Positions 16,109 to 24,694 of a DNA stretch of 64,000 nucleotides are shown piece by piece. The stretch comes from Lutibaculum baratangense AMV1 (GTDB lineage: Bacteria > Pseudomonadota > Alphaproteobacteria > Rhizobiales > Tepidamorphaceae). The stretch covers positions 160,805 through 224,804 of the forward strand of contig NZ_AWXZ01000029.1 in NCBI RefSeq assembly GCF_000496075.1, written 5' to 3'. Each line of letters opens with the position of its first letter. Position 1 is the stretch's first letter. Under the pieces are notes generated by a model that saw only the letters and a program-made list of their open reading frames with translations, had not been told where the DNA came from and did no database searches. Both the position numbers and the translations under genes were made by a program.

Positions 16109-16987
16109 ATGGCACTCGCCCTCGAGGCGAGGTCGCGAGGAGCCCCGCGCGCCGGCGCGTCCGGGCCCCTCGTCGGGGGCGCGATCGTTCTCGCGATCGC
16201 GCTCGCGGCGGCCTTCGCTCCGCTGATCGCGACGCACGACCCGCTGGCGCAGGATCTCCTGAGCCTGAACCAGGGACCCGGCGCCGCGCACCTCCTCGGC
16301 ACCGACCATATCGGCCGCGACGTCTTCTCGCGCCTCGTGGTGGGCGCCCGCACGACGCTCCTCGTCGGCATCGGCGGCACGCTCGTCGCGTTCCTCATCG
16401 GCGCGGCCCTCGGCCTCGCCGCGCTCGCGCTCGGCCGGGTGCCCGAGATGATCGTGTTCGGCTTCATCGACCTGGTGCGCGCGATGCCGGGCATTCTGCT
16501 GGCGCTCCTCCTGATCGTGGCGATCGGCGCGGGCACCGGCCCCGTCACCCTCGCCCTCGGCATCTCGTTCGCGCCCTTCTTCGCCTACATCGCCCGCGCC
16601 TCCTACAAGCGCGAGGCGGCGCAGGACTACGTGAAGGCGGCAGGGCTCTTCGGCGGCGGCAGGCTGCATGTCCTGGCGCTGCACATCCTGCCGAACGTGA
16701 TGGGCGGCCTCGTCACCCAGGCCGCGATCATCCTGCCGCGCTGCATCGTGACGGAATCCGTCCTGAGCTTCCTCGGGCTCGGCTCCTCGCCCGACGCCCC
16801 GACATGGGGCCGCATGGTCTCGGACGCGAGCCGCTACATCGAGCTCGCGCCGCACGCGATCCTGGCGCCCGTTCTCGCGCTCATCGCGCTGACGGTGAGC
16901 CTCCTTCTCGTCGGCGACGCCCTGCGCAAGACGCTCGACCCGCTGCGGCGCGCCCGCTCCGAGCCGGTGCGGGAGGACATCCTGTGA
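16109..16987 (+). CDS. ABC transporter permease, DppC type
   Basis: 292-residue inner-membrane permease. An N-terminal helix (GGAIVLAIALAAAFAPLIA) is followed by the family phrase HLLGTDHIGRDVFSRLVVGARTTL, about five further helices, and the EAA-loop region YIARASYKREAAQDYVKAAGLFGGG. The order C before B is reversed from the usual dppBC arrangement. It begins six bases after the binding-protein stop and overlaps the next permease by four bases. It works as a heterodimer with that product and the fused ATPase. Confidence 0.9.
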   Translation: MALALEARSRGAPRAGASGPLVGGAIVLAIALAAAFAPLIATHDPLAQDLLSLNQGPGAAHLLGTDHIGRDVFSRLVVGARTTLLVGIGGTLVAFLIGAALGLAALALGRVPEMIVFGFIDLVRAMPGILLALLLIVAIGAGTGPVTLALGISFAPFFAYIARASYKREAAQDYVKAAGLFGGGRLHVLALHILPNVMGGLVTQAAIILPRCIVTESVLSFLGLGSSPDAPTWGRMVSDASRYIELAPHAILAPVLALIALTVSLLLVGDALRKTLDPLRRARSEPVREDIL

Positions 16988-17898
16988 CGAAACGCCTCCT
17001 CGACCTCGGATACGGCCTCGCCCGCATGAGCCTGCAGGCGATCGGCATCGTCGTCCTCGTCTTCTTCATGTGCCGCATCGTTCCGGGCGACGCCGTCGAC
17101 CGCCTGGCGCTCGAGGGCAACCTGACCGCCGCCCAGGAGACCCGGCTGCGGGCGGAGATGGGGCTCGACCGCTCGCTCCCCGTCCAGTTCGCCGACTGGG
17201 CCGGCAGCGCCCTCCAGGGCGATTTCGGCGTCTCGCTGCGCTACCACCGCCCGGTGTCGGAGATGCTGGCCAACGCCCTGCCCTCCACGCTCAGGCTCGC
17301 CTTCCTCTCCTTCCTCGTCGGGCTGGCGATCGCGGTGGGCATCGCCGTCGCGGCGGTCATGACGGGAAGCCGCTGGCTCGCCGGGCTCGTGAACCTCGTC
17401 AACGTCTGGGCGATCGCGCTGCCGACCTTCTGCGTCGGCGTGATCGCGATCCTCGTCTTCTCGATCTGGCTCGGCTGGCTGCCCGTCCTCGGCGGGCTCC
17501 TGATGCCGGTCATGATCATCGGCATCGACAATGCCGGGCAGATCGGCAAGCCGCTCTTCGAGGAGCTGCGCGAGGCGGCGACCTCCGCCCATGTTCGGAC
17601 CGCCCGGGCGAAGGGCCTGCGCCCCTGGCGCATCGCGCTGTTCCACCTTCTGCCGACGGCGCTGCCGGTCGCGCTCGCCATGTCGGGCCTCGTCCTCGCC
17701 GGGCTGGTGGCGGGCACGCTGACGATGGAGATCCTGTTCGGGCTGCCGGGACTGGGCAGCCTGATGCTGAACGCGATCCACGGCCGCGACTATCCCGTCG
17801 TCCAGGCGGCGATCACGGTGGCGGCGGTCGGGCTCGTCGTCGTCAACGCCCTCATCGACCTCGTCCACCACACCATCGATCCGAGGCTGTCGCGATGA
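16984..17898 (+). CDS. ABC transporter permease, DppB type
   Basis: 304-residue inner-membrane permease, starting at the GTG at 16984 that overlaps the upstream stop (GTGA). Family features: VFFMCRIVPGDAVDRLA, LRAEMGLDRSLPVQF, GDFGVSLRYHRPVSEML, and the EAA loop RTARAKGLRPWRIALFHLLP. Six helices are visible. It is slightly short because the segment before GLLMPVMIIGIDNAGQ lacks the long periplasmic loop of many DppB proteins. It partners the DppC-like permease and overlaps the ATPase start (ATGA). Confidence 0.9.
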   Translation: MTKRLLDLGYGLARMSLQAIGIVVLVFFMCRIVPGDAVDRLALEGNLTAAQETRLRAEMGLDRSLPVQFADWAGSALQGDFGVSLRYHRPVSEMLANALPSTLRLAFLSFLVGLAIAVGIAVAAVMTGSRWLAGLVNLVNVWAIALPTFCVGVIAILVFSIWLGWLPVLGGLLMPVMIIGIDNAGQIGKPLFEELREAATSAHVRTARAKGLRPWRIALFHLLPTALPVALAMSGLVLAGLVAGTLTMEILFGLPGLGSLMLNAIHGRDYPVVQAAITVAAVGLVVVNALIDLVHHTIDPRLSR

Positions 17899-19484
17899 CC
17901 GCTGCACCGCTCGTCGAGATCCGCAACCTCGGCGTCCGCGCCGGGGCGACGGACATCCTGCGGGACGTCTCGTTCACCCTTCAGCGGGGACGCACGCTCG
18001 CCCTGATCGGAGAGTCCGGCTCGGGCAAGTCGATGACCGCCCTCGCCATGCTCGGCCTCCTGCCGCACGGGGTCGACTGCCAACCCTCCTCCCGCCTCGT
18101 CTTCGACGCCGCCGAAGTGCCCCTCGACGACGAGCGGGCGATGCGACGCTTGAGGGGACACCGCATCGGCATCGTCTTCCAGGACCCGGGCGCCTGCCTG
18201 AACCCGTTCATGCGCATCGGCGACCAGATCGAGGAGGCGCTCGCGCGGGCCGGGGTTCGCCGCGGGGCCGAGCGCCGCGACAGGACGGCTCGCCTTCTCC
18301 GGGAGGTCGAGCTGCCGGAGGCCATGACCGCGCGCTACCCGCACGAGATCTCCGGCGGGCAGCAGCAGCGCGTCATGATCGCGATGGCGCTTGCGGGCGA
18401 GCCGGACCTCCTGATCGCGGACGAGCCGACGAGCGCGCTCGACGCCACGATCGCCGCGGGCATCATCGCTCTCCTCGCAGGACTCCAGAGCCGTCGCGGC
18501 ATGGCGATGCTCTTCATCACCCACGACCTCTCCGTCGCCCGCGCGCTGGCCCACGAGGTCGCGGTCATGCGCCGGGGCGAGGTCGTGGAGGCCGGCCGGG
18601 CCGGCGAGGTGCTGACCCACCCGCGTCACCCCTACACGACCGGCCTCGTCGAGGCGCGCAGGACGCTGGAGTGCGCGCCGCGGCCCGCCGGCGGAGAGGC
18701 CGAAATTGTCGCGGCGGCCGACGCGGTGTCGATCGACTATCGCGGGAAGGGGCTGTTCGCGCGGCCGGTGCGGGCAGTCCACCAGGCCAGTCTCGCGCTC
18801 AGGGCGGGTCGAACGCTCGGCATTCTCGGCCAGTCGGGCTCCGGCAAGAGCACGCTCGCGAGCGCGCTCGCCGGGCTGCGCCCCCCGGCGGAAGGGTCGA
18901 TCCGCGTGCTCGGCGCGAGGCTCACGCCGTCGGCTCCGCGACTTCCCCGCGCCTCGCGTCGATCGGTCCAGTTCGTGTTCCAGAACCCGTACGGAGCGCT
19001 CAACCCGCGCCTGACGGTGCGGCGCCTGCTCGGCGAACCTCTCGCTCTCGCCGGCGCCGACGAGGCCCGCCACGGCGCGATCGAGGCCGCGCTCGAGGAG
19101 GTCGGGCTCGAGCCCGGGATGGCGGAGCGCTATCCGCACCAGCTGTCGGGCGGGCAGCGCCAGCGCGTCTGCATCGCCCGCGCCCTCCTGTGCGACCCGA
19201 AGGTCCTCGTGTGCGACGAGGTGGTGTCCGCGCTCGACATGACGGTACAGGTGCAGATCCTCCTCCTCCTGAAGCGCCTGCAGGAGGAGCGCGGCTTCGC
19301 CATGGCCTTCATCGGGCACGACATCGACGTCGTGCGCTGGATCTCCGACGAGATCGTCGTCATGCATGCCGGGCGCATCGTCGATCATGTCGATGCCCAC
19401 GAGATCGCCTCGCCGCAGCGCCACGTCGAGACGCGCCGCCTGATGGCGAGCCACAGGCACGAGATCCTGACGAGCGCGGCGTGA
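17895..19484 (+). CDS. Fused ABC transporter ATPase (DppD-DppF type)
   Basis: 529-residue cytoplasmic ATPase made of two ABC domains in one chain. Domain 1 has Walker A GESGSGKS (39-46), Q-loop VFQDPG, signature ISGGQQQR and Walker B LLIADEPTSALD. Domain 2 has GQSGSGKS, FVFQNPYGALNPR, LSGGQRQR and VLVCDEVVSALD. Each half has the peptide/opine-type C-terminal extension region (HPYTTGL; HVETRR). The ATG at 17895 overlaps the permease stop. One chain replaces the separate DppD and DppF subunits, which is common in opine and glutathione-type importers. It closes the operon; the next gene is on the opposite strand 10 bases away. Confidence 0.92.
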   Translation: MTAAPLVEIRNLGVRAGATDILRDVSFTLQRGRTLALIGESGSGKSMTALAMLGLLPHGVDCQPSSRLVFDAAEVPLDDERAMRRLRGHRIGIVFQDPGACLNPFMRIGDQIEEALARAGVRRGAERRDRTARLLREVELPEAMTARYPHEISGGQQQRVMIAMALAGEPDLLIADEPTSALDATIAAGIIALLAGLQSRRGMAMLFITHDLSVARALAHEVAVMRRGEVVEAGRAGEVLTHPRHPYTTGLVEARRTLECAPRPAGGEAEIVAAADAVSIDYRGKGLFARPVRAVHQASLALRAGRTLGILGQSGSGKSTLASALAGLRPPAEGSIRVLGARLTPSAPRLPRASRRSVQFVFQNPYGALNPRLTVRRLLGEPLALAGADEARHGAIEAALEEVGLEPGMAERYPHQLSGGQRQRVCIARALLCDPKVLVCDEVVSALDMTVQVQILLLLKRLQEERGFAMAFIGHDIDVVRWISDEIVVMHAGRIVDHVDAHEIASPQRHVETRRLMASHRHEILTSAA

Positions 19485-19494
19485 TCGCGCCCCT

Positions 19495-20583
19495 CTATCG
19501 CCCGATCGCGTCCAGGAACTGATACCATCCCGCGACGAGCCGGACCGCCGGCTCGCGCAGCGGGTAGAGCGGCACGTTCTGGAGCTTCCCCGGCCCCATG
19601 AGGGCGAGATCGGGCGTTTCGCCGAGGCTCACGTCGGCGGCATATCCGCCCATCAGGGATGCCATCGCGATGCCGGCGCCGTTGTAGCCGAGCGCGAAGC
19701 TCACCCTCTCATCGAGCCGCCCGACCTGCGGCACCGCGCTCGTCGTCATCGCGACGAGGCCCGACCAGCGGTGGGTGACGGGCGTGTCCCGAAGGGCCGG
19801 GAAGATCTGGCGCATCGCCCGCTCGAGCGCCGCGAAGGCGCGGTCGCTGTCCGATCGGCCGAACGCGCCCCGGCCGCCGAAGATCAGCCGGTCCTCGTAG
19901 GGCCGGAACCAGCGCATCATCCGCCGCGTCTCGCTGCAGCTCCGGCCATGACGCAGGAGGCGCGCGCGCCGGTCCGCCGTCAGCGGCGCGGTGGCGACCA
20001 TGGCGCTGCGGAACGGGATGACGGAGCGCCGCAGCGCGGCCGTTCCCGCCGAGAGGTCGGAGTATCCGTTCGTCGCCAGGAGCACGCGGTCGGCCTCGAC
20101 CGCCCCCTGGGGCGTTTCGAGGATCACCTTTTGCCCCTCGGTCTTCATCGACGTGACGGGGCTCTCCTCGTAGATCCTCGCACCGCGCCGCGCGAGGCCG
20201 GCGGCGAGGCCGAGCACATAGTTCAGCGTATGGATGAGGCCGGCATCCTCGACGAGCAGGCCGCCTAAGAAGTCCTCCGACCCCGTCTCCTCGACCACCT
20301 CCTCACGCCCCAGGACGTGAACGGTCGTGTCGCCCAGTTGCTCGCGCAGCATCCGCGCCTCGGCGGTGAGCGACCGGAGGGCGGTATCGGAATGGGCGCA
20401 TCGCAGATTGCCCGTCATCGCGAGCCCGGCATCGGCGATCTCGTACCGCTCGACGAGATGGCGGACGGTCCCGACCGCCTCGTGGCCGAGCCCCGCCATG
20501 CGCCGGGCCACGTCGAGGCCGTGGCGTTCCGCCACGTCGGGGATCGCGACCCGGAACTTCGGCGAGACGACGCCGCCTCCTCG
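19495..20583 (-). pseudogene. FAD-dependent amine oxidoreductase (DAO family), N-terminus deleted
   Basis: About 361 residues of a glycine-oxidase/PuuB-like DAO protein are readable, from GGGVVSPKFRVAIPDVAERHGL to DAIGR. The end has the usual FAD-binding GYNGAGIAMASLMG. Intact relatives start with a GxGxxG Rossmann motif and an SGRNGG segment just before VVSPKF; here some 70-80 residues including the dinucleotide-binding loop are absent. In their place is the 3' part of the GlpD-like gene in another frame, and the longer open frame upstream to 20772 is antisense-quality sequence. Without the FAD fold it should be inactive. Its place beside phnA suggests it once oxidised an amine, perhaps an aminophosphonate; that substrate is inference. 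Confidence 0.8.
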
Positions 20584-22019
20584 ACCTCGTCGCGCGAGAG
20601 ATGGCGGCGCCAGGCGAGCGGCGTGCGCGTGTAGAGGAGGCCCTTCAGGTCGCGCGCGTGCTCGTCGAGGACGGCACGACGCAGGGCGGCCCGGCGCGCG
20701 TTCCCGGACGGCAGTCCGCGCGACAGGCGCGGGGCGTCCTGCGAGATGTGCCAGGGCCGGTCCTCGCGGCACCCGGCATCCTTCGGCCGGCCGAGTTCGG
20801 CTTCCGCCCGCTCACGCAAGGCACGGGCCGCGCTCCGGTGCGACATGATGGGGCCCGCGGTCATCGCGTAGACGCCCGGCATCCCCTCGCCCGCCAGGTC
20901 GTGGATCTCGCGCGAGCGGCGGCCCATCGGCAGGTCCTCGTCCCAGGTGAGCGGCCGCACGCCGGCCCAGGTCAGGACGATGTCGGAGCGGGTGAGCTTC
21001 AGGCCCGGCAGGAGGAAGTTCGCCTCGCCGAGCAGGAAATCGATCTCCTCCTCGGTGGTCGACAGATCCGTGGCGTCCCCGTCGAACGGTGTCTCCGTCG
21101 GCCCGAAATAGTGGAGGTCCTCGTGCGAAGGCAGGCAATAGAACGGCATGTTCCGCCGGTTCATCGTCGCGATGCCATAGCCGCGATAGGTCTCCGGCAG
21201 GCGGACCATCATGTGGGCGCCCTTCGTGCCGCGGATCAGGCGCCCCGGCGACCGTGTCGCGCTCGATGCTCCGGCATTCACCTCGTCGATCCAGGTGCCG
21301 GCCATGTTGAAGACGAGACGCGCCCGAACCGTCGCGCGGGTGCCGGACCTCTCGGCAAGCTCCACGAGCCAGCGCCCCGACGCGTCGCGCTCGACCAGGG
21401 ACGCACGGCAGAAGGTCCTGACCGCGGCACCGGCCGCCTCCGCCTCCAGGGCGGCGTCGACGCAGAAGCGCTCCGGCCAGTCGAACACGTATTCCCGGTA
21501 GGTCGCCACCGCCTTCAGCCGGTCGAGGTCGCGCAGATCCGCTGCGAACGGCAGGTGCCTCTCGAAATCGCCGTCGATCCTGCGGTAATCGAGCGGAGGC
21601 TCGCTCGGCCCGATACGCCGGAGGAGCCGCAGGCCGACGTCGAGATGCCAGCTCTTCACCGGGCTTTCGGGATAGACGGGAAAGCACATGGTGAAGGGCT
21701 GGACGGCCCCTCCCGCCGTCGCCGCGATCTCGCTGCGCGCCTCCATCCCCGCGCGCGCCATCGTCACCGCCTGGAAGAACCGCCGGGGGTGAAGCCCGAA
21801 CGTCCGCAACGGCCGCTCGGCTTCGAAATAGCGCAGCCCGCAATGCAGCATCCGTGAGGAGCGGCTGCTCGCACCGGAGGCGAAGTCGCCCTTGTCGCAG
21901 AGAAGGACGGAGTGCCCCCGCGTCGCCAGCTCGCGGGCGGCGGCCGCGCCGTTGATGCCGGCGCCGATGACGGCGACGTCGAACTCCAGCCCATCGAGAT
22001 GCGTCAGGTTCTGCGGCAT
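20580..22019 (-). pseudogene. GlpD-like FAD-dependent glycerol-3-phosphate dehydrogenase, C-terminus replaced by deletion fusion
   Basis: About 480 residues from MPQNLTHLDGLEFDVAVIGAGINGAAAARE match GlpD: FAD motif GAGINGAAAARELA, FASGASSRSSRMLHCGLRYFE, GTKGAHMMV, and WAGVRPLTWDED. The C-terminal helical domain is intact to LLYTRTPLAWRRHLSRDEVEEAA. Reading then passes directly into the DAO gene out of frame, giving about 55 unrelated residues before a stop at 20415. Roughly 20-30 native residues are lost, so residual activity cannot be excluded. The true start is the ATG at 22019; a TTG at 22028 is also in frame. It is downstream of a same-strand LysR gene. Reaction in intact relatives: glycerol-3-phosphate to dihydroxyacetone phosphate, electrons to quinone. 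Confidence 0.8.
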
Positions 22020-22096
22020 CGGCCTCAAGCCCGAGAAAGCTCGGGTCGACTATGGCGGGGCGCCCGCAATGTCCAAAATCGAATTATCGCGGATGA

Positions 22097-22115
22097 GTAT
22101 GCGCAGACGGCATAC
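22097..22115. promoter_or_regulatory. Inverted repeat between the LysR gene and glpD-like gene
   Basis: GTATGC-N7-GCATAC, a perfect six-base dyad within a locally AT-richer gap of 120 bases. Candidate operator for the adjacent LysR regulator acting on the downstream dehydrogenase/oxidase genes. Confidence 0.35.
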
Positions 22116-22139
22116 CGCCTACTCTTGGGACCAGCGCCA

Positions 22140-23042
22140 TCAGTCGGCGAGCTGCGCCCTGATGCCGTCCCGCACGGAGCGCGCCACGTCCAGCATCTGC
22201 TCGACGGCGGGCGTGGCACCACGGAACTCCGGGCGCAGAAGAGCCACGCTGAACGGGATTGCCGGCCGGAAGGGGATGAGGCGGATGCGTTCGTCCCGCT
22301 GCAGGACCGCCGTGTAGGGATCGATGATGCCGATCCCCAGCCCCTGCTTCACCATCTCGTAGGCCGCGGCCGAGAGGCTCGTCTCGCAGATCGCGTCGAC
22401 GCGCACGCCCGAGGTCACGAGGGCCTGGTCGATCAGGTGGCGGGCCGAGACGAAGGAGGTCCAGTAGATCAGCGGCGCCTTGCGCAGGTCCTTCGGCCCG
22501 AGGCAGGAGCGGTCGGCCAGCTCGTGCCCCTCCGGCACGGCCGCGATGTAGGGGAAGTCGCTGAAGATCTCGGTCTCGAAGCCCGACCGGCGGACCGGCA
22601 TCTCTGCGAGGCCGAAATCGACCTGCTGCCCCGCCGCCCATTCCTCGACCGTCGGCGACATCCGGATGTTGAGGATCACCCGCGTTTCCGGCCACGCCTC
22701 CCGGAAGCTCGCGATCACCCGCGGCATGAAGCTCAGGCCGAGCGCCGGCATCGAGGCGAGGCTCACCTGGTCTCCCTGCCCCTTCGCCAGGCGCGAGGCG
22801 AAGCTCTGCAGCGAATCGAGCGAGACATAGGCGCGCTCCACCTCGTCGAGAAGCTGATGCGCCTGCGGCGTCGGCGTCACGCGGCCCTTCCTGCGCTCGA
22901 AGAGCGCGAGGCCCATCTGGGCCTCCAGCCGGTCGATCATCCGGCTGACGGCGGGCTGACTGCGCCCGAGGATCTCGGCCGCGCCGCTGACCGTGCCGGT
23001 CATCATCACGGCCCGGAACGCGGCAATCTGCTGAAGATTCAC
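22140..23042 (-). CDS. LysR-family transcriptional regulator
   Basis: 300-residue regulator with N-terminal HTH MNLQQIAAFRAVMMTGTVSGAAEILGRSQPAVSRMIDRLEAQMGLALFERRKGR-type sequence and an effector domain. The start is the GTG at 23042, since homology begins at its first residue (NLQQIAAF) and no ATG lies just upstream. It precedes the glpD-like and DAO remnants on the same strand with a dyad in the gap. Subgroup resembles regulators of amino-acid or opine catabolism, but the ligand cannot be named. It appears intact while its presumed targets are damaged. Confidence 0.87.
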   Translation of the reverse strand: MNLQQIAAFRAVMMTGTVSGAAEILGRSQPAVSRMIDRLEAQMGLALFERRKGRVTPTPQAHQLLDEVERAYVSLDSLQSFASRLAKGQGDQVSLASMPALGLSFMPRVIASFREAWPETRVILNIRMSPTVEEWAAGQQVDFGLAEMPVRRSGFETEIFSDFPYIAAVPEGHELADRSCLGPKDLRKAPLIYWTSFVSARHLIDQALVTSGVRVDAICETSLSAAAYEMVKQGLGIGIIDPYTAVLQRDERIRLIPFRPAIPFSVALLRPEFRGATPAVEQMLDVARSVRDGIRAQLAD

Positions 23043-23122
23043 GGTGGCTGACCTGTCACGTCCTGAGGGGCCGTCATTGTGACACAGCCGGCCGCTCCGT
23101 GCCCCGGCGGCCGGCCTCGACG

Positions 23123-23365
23123 TCAGGCGAGGTCGATGCGGGCGAAGGCGAAGTCGCGGAGGGCCTCCTCCCGCAGCGCGACACCGAAGCCCGGCGCATC
23201 CCTCACCGGCAGCCGCCCGCCGACCACCTCGGGCTCGAGCGGGTTCTCCAGCACCTCGACATGCCCCCAGTACGGGAAGTGCTCCTGAACGTAGAAGTTC
23301 GGGACCGAGGCGCTGAAATGCATGCCGATCGCGGTCGAGAGGGCGCGGGCGTACGGGGGATGGTA
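23123..23365 (-). pseudogene. Enolase-superfamily (mandelate racemase/muconate lactonizing) enzyme, C-terminal fragment
   Basis: About 75 residues match the C-terminal end of mandelate-racemase-type dehydratases: STAIGMHFSASVPNFYVQEH, then EVLENPLEPEVVGG and the usual APGFGVALREEAL near the end. All catalytic residues of this family lie upstream and are absent. The recognisable homology stops around 23365, and only about 40 bases remain before the CCA end of tRNA-Pro. No start codon or upstream part is present. It is a remnant of a sugar-acid dehydratase gene cut at the tRNA side. Confidence 0.72.
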
Positions 23366-23407
23366 TGAGGGTCTGGCGAGAAAGATCTGGGATGGACAAC
23401 CGGAAGT

Positions 23408-23484
23408 TGGTCGGAGTGGCAAGATTCGAACTTGCGACCCCCTCGTCCCGAACGAGGTGCGCTACCAGGCTGCGCTACACTCCG
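23408..23484 (-). tRNA. tRNA-Pro (anticodon CGG)
   Basis: 77 bases with encoded CCA. Reading the minus strand: acceptor CGGAGTG pairs with CACTCCG, discriminator A, D-arm AGCGCAGCCTGGTAGCGC, anticodon stem CCTCG/CGAGG around loop TTCGGGA (anticodon CGG), T-arm with GTTCGAATC. Decodes CCG, a frequent proline codon at this GC. A promoter sits immediately upstream. The gene borders the decaying island, a typical integration target, although no repeat of its 3' end was seen elsewhere in the window. Confidence 0.95.
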
Positions 23485-23496
23485 CGACCAGCGCCC

Positions 23497-23525
23497 CATA
23501 TAGCTGGGAGAAATCACCGGGACAA
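23497..23525 (-). promoter_or_regulatory. Promoter of tRNA-Pro
   Basis: On the minus strand TTGTCC (23520-23525), a 17-base spacer and TATATG (23497-23502), with 12 bases to the tRNA 5' end. Good fit to a housekeeping sigma-70 promoter. Confidence 0.6.
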
Positions 23526-23841
23526 GCCGTCGGCGGCTCGGAAACTCGCTCGATTTGGGTCCGGAACCGCACATCCCGGCCACGAGCCCCATCGGCCGGC
23601 ACCTCTGGCCGGAGCCGATGGACGCCGCTACGCGTGCTTTTCCGCGGCAGTCGGCCAACTCGTCGTGACACGAAGCACCCGCCCCCGCTCCGTCCGCGAC
23701 GGCGAGATTGAGGCGCCCGGGCCAGACAATGCCGGATTTCCGCCCCGTCCGGTTCCCCTTGTCGTCAATCTCCTGGGGCAAACGCCCGACTGCTGATCAA
23801 CAACAGCCAGATGAAACGCAGCTACGGGTATTTAGGTTCCG
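23526..23841. other. Intergenic region between tRNA-Pro and the rlpA-like gene
   Basis: Apart from the tRNA promoter just before it, this 316-base stretch holds the promoter region of the rlpA-like gene at its right end. It contains only short antisense-type frames and no repeat, RNA gene or recognisable protein remnant that I could identify. Confidence 0.5.
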
Positions 23842-24237
23842 ATGAATTTTGCTCCGAAGATCCTCCTCGCCGCCCTGGTCGCCGGCTCCCTCTTCGTCCC
23901 CTCGATTGAGCAGGCGGCCGCGCATGGCACCGCGGCGGTGACGAAGACCTTCTCGGGCGCCGCGTCGTGGTACGGCCAGAAGTTCAACGGTCGGCGCACG
24001 GCCAGCGGCGAGCGCTTCAACATGAACGACCTGACGGCGGCACATCGGAGCCTGCCCTTCGGGACCAGGGTCCGCGTCACGAATGTCGCGAACGGCAAGT
24101 CCGTCGTCGTCCGCATCAACGACCGGGGCCCCTTCCATGGCAACCGCGTCATCGACCTATCCCGGAAGGCCGCGGAGAACGTGAGCCTGCTCGGCCGCGG
24201 TGTCGGCCGGGTGAAGCTCGAGGTCCTCGGAAGCTGA
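23842..24237 (+). CDS. rlpA: RlpA-like protein with double-psi beta-barrel domain
   Basis: 131-residue exported protein. Residues 1-27 form a signal peptide ending AAA. The DPBB domain is readable: [53 protein letters not shown] and [17 protein letters not shown]. The catalytic aspartate/serine-type positions of RlpA lytic transglycosylases (GERF...D) are present in the NDRGPF region. It lacks the C-terminal SPOR domain of E. coli RlpA, as many rhizobial copies do. Predicted role: peptidoglycan cleavage or cell-wall binding in the periplasm. A GC hairpin lies just downstream. Confidence 0.85.
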   Translation: MNFAPKILLAALVAGSLFVPSIEQAAAHGTAAVTKTFSGAASWYGQKFNGRRTASGERFNMNDLTAAHRSLPFGTRVRVTNVANGKSVVVRINDRGPFHGNRVIDLSRKAAENVSLLGRGVGRVKLEVLGS

Positions 24238-24246
24238 GGCATCGAG

Positions 24247-24266
24247 GGCCCCGGCTCGCCGGGGCC
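24247..24266 (+). terminator. GC hairpin after the rlpA-like gene
   Basis: GGCCCCGG-CTCG-CCGGGGCC, a perfect eight-base stem with a four-base loop, ten bases after the stop codon. No T-run follows, so termination strength is uncertain; it may also protect the transcript end. Confidence 0.5.
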
Positions 24267-24473
24267 GCGACTGCGCCTCCGCGCCCTCGGAGGCCGCCAG
24301 GCTCGACGACCCACCGAGCCTATCAGCGGTGGAAGACCTCGCTCCGCAAGTACGTCTGCCGACCCTGAGGGTGGTTGCGCGAAGATGCCATAGAAGTGCC
24401 ATGGACGACGCGGCACACTGGGAGGACGGAGAAGAGGAAAGCCCGCGAGAACAACACTAAGAGGGAGGCCGAC

Positions 24474-24671
24474 ATGCTGGGCCACGTCACACCATCGACC
24501 CGCGAGATCGTGTTCCACATCCGCGGAGGTGCCTTCAGGTGCTGGCCGGTCTCCCCTCGGGCTCTCGAGGCTCTGCGCGAGATGGGCCTCACCGAGGCGA
24601 CCATCGCCCAGTATTTCAATGTCGATCCCGACGAGGTTCGCGCCCTGGCGTCGAAATACGCCGACAGGTGA
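24474..24671 (+). CDS. Conserved small protein of unknown function (65 aa)
   Basis: 65-residue protein from the ATG at 24474, chosen for GAGGGAGG seven bases upstream. The first half is beta-like (STREIVFHIRGGAFRCW). The second half reads like a helix-turn-helix, PRALEALREMGLTEATIAQYFNVDPDEVRALASKY, which suggests nucleic-acid binding. I do not recognise a named family. It converges with the aminotransferase gene. Confidence 0.6.
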   Translation: MLGHVTPSTREIVFHIRGGAFRCWPVSPRALEALREMGLTEATIAQYFNVDPDEVRALASKYADR

Positions 24672-24694
24672 ACCGCCGCGCCGCGCCTCCAAAG

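Noticed and set aside
20583..20772. Upstream extension of the DAO open frame as its true N-terminus
   Set aside because: This part is arginine/proline-rich, lacks the GxGxxG FAD motif, and the same bases encode well-conserved GlpD in another frame.
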